This document shows, piece after piece, positions 60,463-64,000 of a DNA stretch of 64,000 bases (positions within the stretch are counted from its first letter, which is position 1; every line of letters starts with the position of its first letter). A program made the translations under genes and the position numbers. This DNA is from Rhizopus arrhizus (taxonomy: Eukaryota > Mucoromycota > Mucoromycetes > Mucorales > Rhizopodaceae). The notes below the pieces were generated by a model, which saw only the letters and a list, made by a program, of their open reading frames with translations, ran no database searches and was not told the origin of the DNA. The DNA lies in NCBI GenBank assembly GCA_024220505.1, contig JAKZZE010000005.1, forward strand, positions 580,501 through 644,500, given 5' to 3'.

Positions 60463-60876
60463 ATGGACTCTCAATTCCCTGAACAAGAAGATTTAAATAA
60501 TACTGTAGACTCTTACTCTGTTACTATTAATGGCTTCATCTTTTGTACGCGTCATGGCCTAGAAGTATGCGATAAATGTCCCACAGATAATCGTTCGGCG
60601 AATAATATGATGGTGGAAGATATGCTTCATGACAAGCTATCGGAAGAAGAATTCTCAACCAAATGGAAAGGTGATGAACGAGAACCTTTTTCAGTTGCCC
60701 ACAAGTGGACTCGGGTCGCTAAAGGTAAACCGGGCTGCATGGCGCACAAGACGGTGGCGTGTGATGAATGCTTTAATTGGGGTGAGCAACTCTATCGTGG
60801 TATTCACGGTGGTCGTAAGCCAAGAGTGTCTCGTGTTCAACGCAAGAGTCGTGATAATACTGACAAATTGTCATAA
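60463..60876 (+). CDS. Small cysteine/histidine-rich protein, 137 residues
   Basis: A single exon from an ATG in good context (accaccATGG). It has two similar metal-binding-like blocks: FCTRHGLEVCDKCPTDNR (C-x2-H-x4-C-x2-C) and CMAHKTVACDECFNWG (C-x2-H-x4-C-x2-C). The matching spacing of the two blocks suggests two zinc sites or one site shared by a duplicated unit. The C-terminus is basic (GGRKPRVSRVQRKSRDN). No signal peptide. I have no family name for it. Similar fungal proteins are annotated only as hypothetical, to my memory. Confidence 0.75.
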   Translation: MDSQFPEQEDLNNTVDSYSVTINGFIFCTRHGLEVCDKCPTDNRSANNMMVEDMLHDKLSEEEFSTKWKGDEREPFSVAHKWTRVAKGKPGCMAHKTVACDECFNWGEQLYRGIHGGRKPRVSRVQRKSRDNTDKLS

Positions 60877-63604
60877 TCTCTCTTGTATTGCGGAAAAAAA
60901 AAAAAAGTGAAATAAAAACAGACACGATTTACATGCTCTTTTATTTTTTTGTGCTCCTCTCTCTTTATCAATAAAAGTAGACTTTACTTTTATAGAGCTA
61001 AAGGATGATTGGTACTAAGGCAAATGGGCAGCATAGATCTGCTCTAGAAGTTAAAATGAAAAAAAAAATTACAAGTTTCAAGATAAATGATATTGTATGT
61101 CCAATTGTATGATTTTGTTACTCATTTTGTGTAAAAATTAAGCGTTCACTTGCGATCATTGGAATAATAGAGAAGAACAAAAGAAAAGCACATAGTCCTA
61201 TCTAGTGCTTGTTTAAATGAACTGGGATTCTTTTTTTCAATTAATTGTTTATTCCTAGAGAAGATATTCAACTAAAGAGTCAACCCGAAAAAAAAAGCAT
61301 ATGTCCCTGTTCCTATAAAGACTATATTGGTATAATGACTACCTTTTGCTTTGTATTGTCTTTGTGGATTGAGTTTTGTTTAAGCTTTGATGGTTATTAT
61401 ATTCATGTAATTTCCCTTGATGAATTGTAACGTTAACTCTCAAGGAGTCCAACTATATATATAACATGCATCTTACATGTACTATCATATTCTAAATTAG
61501 GGTTGAGGGTGGATTTACTCAAGGTCGTAAGTCATATATGAATAGACCGGATGGATTTCTTTCATTTTCTCAAAAGTCAAGCAAAGTTTTCAAAAGAGCC
61601 TGTTTAAGTAATGTTCACAAATCATTCGCACACTCCCAGAAAAAACCATACATAACTTTTTTTTTTATTTCGGCACACTTTCTAAAACAAACTCTGCACT
61701 GGATGAATTCAAGATCCACGCATATTTTTTGGACATATTGTGTGCGAATTGAGCAAAGAGAGTCTTTGTGACAGTTGCGGATTAATATGTGGCGTATGTT
61801 GCATATGGTGTCATTTCGAAGCATTAACGTGTCTTTTATTTTCGACACCAAACCCTTTTGTTCTCAACAGCTAATTTTTTGGTCAGGAACTTCCATCCCT
61901 GATTCACTGAGCTGTTCAAAAGGGATGATAAGATCATAAAGTTTCAAGAAGATGGTTTCAGCTGTCCTATTAGTTTGTACACAACAATAACACTAAGATC
62001 ATCTTCCACAGTAATTATTAATTTGCGGTTACTGTAGATAATCAAGGTAAATAATAAAACTTACCACAGTGTGCCACGAAAAATTATTAATAAATGCAGC
62101 TTAAAGATGGCAGAGCAACTAGAAAACTACAGTCTTCTGTATATAGGCAAAAGAAAATCACATTATTATTCGTATGTTTTTAAATGTTGGGAATGGGTTT
62201 GTGTTACTCAACATTCTGCTATAATTTCATGACAATAGGAGTATTGTAAGCACTAGTTTTCGGTAATGGAAATATTGGTCAGGTTGAAGGAATTCTGTAA
62301 CTAATAAAAGTATTCGGTGTCTAGCAATTTTAATGTCTGTGTAGTTATAGGTAATGTTCAATGAACAGAGCACGTTCGCAAATGGTTTAGTTTATAAAAT
62401 ACTGTTGTAGGCCAGTGTCGAATCATAACGAATATTGAATAACCACAACTAAAGAAGTATTTAAAAAACAATGACTTAAATGTTTACCAACTAAAATTAT
62501 CGCTGTTAGATTCATTCTTTAAGGTAAACATGAATAATAAATAGTAATGATTTTTACTATCGATCACTTTTGTAAATAAATTATAATGGTTCAGATACCC
62601 AGCTAGTCTTTGATTTGACTGAAGACGTCTGACATAAATAGCATACTTTTCAAAAATGATGAAATAAACCTCCCCTATCAATCAAAGAAAGAAAATAAGA
62701 GTTATAACAAAATATAAATTAGAAATGTTCATAGTTGATTTAGCAATCATCCCTTCAATCAAGCATGTCAGTTGCTAGATTTACTCTTACAATTACTTAT
62801 TGACCTGCCAACGGATAAAAGAAAGTAGACTGTATAGCGATTTCTTTGTAAGTAAAGATTGTCTTGAATAAATCTCGACCTCAAAAAATATCCTTTTGAT
62901 TCACCTCAACTATCAATTAGAGATAACCTTTCACCCCTCTCTAATCATAGCTTTATGGTTCCGACATTTCAAATGAATAGTAGCCTCAATCACAACTGTC
63001 CATCAAAGAGACTACGATGACACCTACGAAAATCACTTAATCCCAAAAGTGTTTCCTGCCGAATCCTTGACAATGGAACAGATTGGCTCTGATGTAGTCA
63101 CATACCGTGCTTTGAACCCTTTTAAACGCTCTTCAATTTTCAAGGGACAGCAGGGAATAGAATAACAAGAAAACTTTCCATTCATCACATCAAGTAGTTC
63201 TTTCAATAGAAAATCTGAGCTTCAAGATCATATGATGACAAGTACTGTAGGATACAAATTCAGGCAAGAGCAAATGCAGCGATAGGTTACAAAGAATAGC
63301 AGAAATATGCTCCAAGAACCTTTATTTTCTTTTATTAGAACCTCAGAGAATATATCATGTGCAATGTATACGTTTATCTAAGCAATAACTCGAAAAAACT
63401 TTAAAGTTATCACGGTAGATTATGGAAGGTTGGCAGTAATAAGATCATTGCAGGGAATGGCTCGAATTGAGTTTAAACATCAATGGACCCTTTTTTCAAT
63501 TTAGGATTCAGCAGTCAATTGACTAGATAAAGGTCTTTTTCTTACTTTTTTTTTTTCTTTTTTTTTTCTTTCTTTCTATTTTCTGACCTAGAAGAGAGAG
63601 AGAA
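60877..63604. other. Intergenic, nothing certain
   Basis: A 2.7-kb stretch without a supported gene. One plus-strand frame near 63003-63164 (DTYENHLIPKVFPAESLTME and YRALNPFKRSSIFKGQ) is protein-like but only about 50 codons. A polypyrimidine tract at about 63535-63590 precedes the next start. Confidence 0.5.
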
Positions 63605-64000
63605 ATGGTAGCAACGGATAATCATGAAATAATAGAACAAGATGAGCTATTAGAACAAGAAAACTCAATAAAATTTGTCAAAATGCTTCGATCTTCTGCG
63701 GATTGGGAAGAAGTGATCGCTTATGAACACATGTCCCCTTCAGCAAAGGCACATTCATTAACCGCTACCACTTTAAGAGGTGAAGGTATGATTGGTAGAC
63801 ACCCATTAAAGTTTTATAATAAAGACAAGACGGAATGTATTATGATCAGTCATTTTGGTATTCACTTGTAATAGCAACATCTTGTTCTATATATACTTTA
63901 TGTACTAACATGTTTCTTTTGTAGATGTGGACATGACGGTATTATTCATGGTGGATTTGCTGCTACTGTCTTGGATGAAATGCTTGCTTATGTGGTAAAT
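63605..64000 (+). CDS. Hotdog-fold thioesterase, 5' part, cut by window edge
   Basis: The ATG at 63605 opens MVATDNHEIIEQDELLEQEN, then VKMLRSSADWEEVIAYEHMS, MIGRHPLKFYNKDKTECIMI and SHFGIHL. An intron (donor GTAATAG near 63870, acceptor TTGTAG near 63924) joins in phase to CGHDGIIHGGFAATVLDEML, the hotdog-helix motif HGGxxATxLDE of the 4HBT/PaaI-type acyl-CoA thioesterases. The gene runs off the right edge. No clear mitochondrial presequence. Confidence 0.8.

Noticed and set aside
1..64000. A biosynthetic or defence gene cluster
   Set aside because: The genes are unrelated housekeeping and signalling genes with their own spacers; no backbone enzyme, island boundary or shared regulation is visible.
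1..64000. tRNA or rRNA genes
   Set aside because: I looked for T-loop-like gttcgaatc blocks with matching acceptor stems and found no pair that folds into a tRNA; a dedicated scan was not possible.

Overview
This window looks like nuclear DNA of an early-diverging, filamentous fungus, most probably a member of the Mucorales (Mucoromycota). It is strongly AT-rich and its genes are broken by many short GT-AG introns, mostly 45-80 nt. The gene set is eukaryotic: proteasome, eIF3, eIF1, Arp2/3, TRAP-alpha, PDI ending in HDEL, and SDH subunit D. It includes genes rarely kept together in ascomycetes: RIC8, a CABLES-type cyclin, a FANCJ-type helicase, a KDM3-type demethylase and a STK32/YANK kinase. 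The lineage is inferred from this gene set and not tested.

Layout. 0-7.8 kb holds minus-strand genes: an unidentified gene cut by the left edge, RIC8 (G-alpha chaperone/GEF), proteasome PRE1 (beta-4), eIF3e and a CABLES-like cyclin. 8.5-11.8 kb has ARPC2 and a YANK-type kinase on plus, then a small C2H2 zinc-finger gene on minus. 12.5-13.6 kb is a dead LINE fragment. 14.7-22.7 kb has UPF3, an RGS-domain protein and a large FANCJ/BRIP1-type DEAH helicase; the last two converge with 17 bp between stop codons. 23.0-24.4 kb is a Tc1/LINE transposon graveyard. 25.0-31.2 kb has eIF1 and a full-length ABCC-type transporter whose ATP-binding cassettes have lost several catalytic motifs. 31.5-32.4 kb has an unidentified small spliced gene and a relic. 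34.2-41.1 kb has a Kre9/Knh1-like secreted protein, PDI, an enoyl-CoA hydratase and an aldo-keto reductase. 41.5-43.1 kb holds another LINE relic and a frameshifted gene of unknown family. 43.7-50.0 kb has TRAP-alpha, SDHD, a phosphatase-like fragment and KDM3. 50-60 kb is gene-poor: an orphan gene, a LAMMER kinase and transposon relics including a PIF1/Helitron-type helicase. The right end has a small cysteine-rich protein and the start of a hotdog-fold thioesterase.

The genes are mostly housekeeping and do not form an obvious cluster. RIC8 and the RGS protein both act on heterotrimeric G proteins but lie 15 kb apart. UPF3, eIF3e and eIF1 act in translation and mRNA surveillance, and PDI and TRAP-alpha in the ER. 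No rRNA, tRNA, CRISPR array or biosynthetic cluster was recognised. The most unusual features are the motif-less ABCC transporter, long A-tracts placed immediately after 5' splice sites in three genes, and an unrecognised spliced gene at 31.5-32.0 kb with a probable GC-AG intron.
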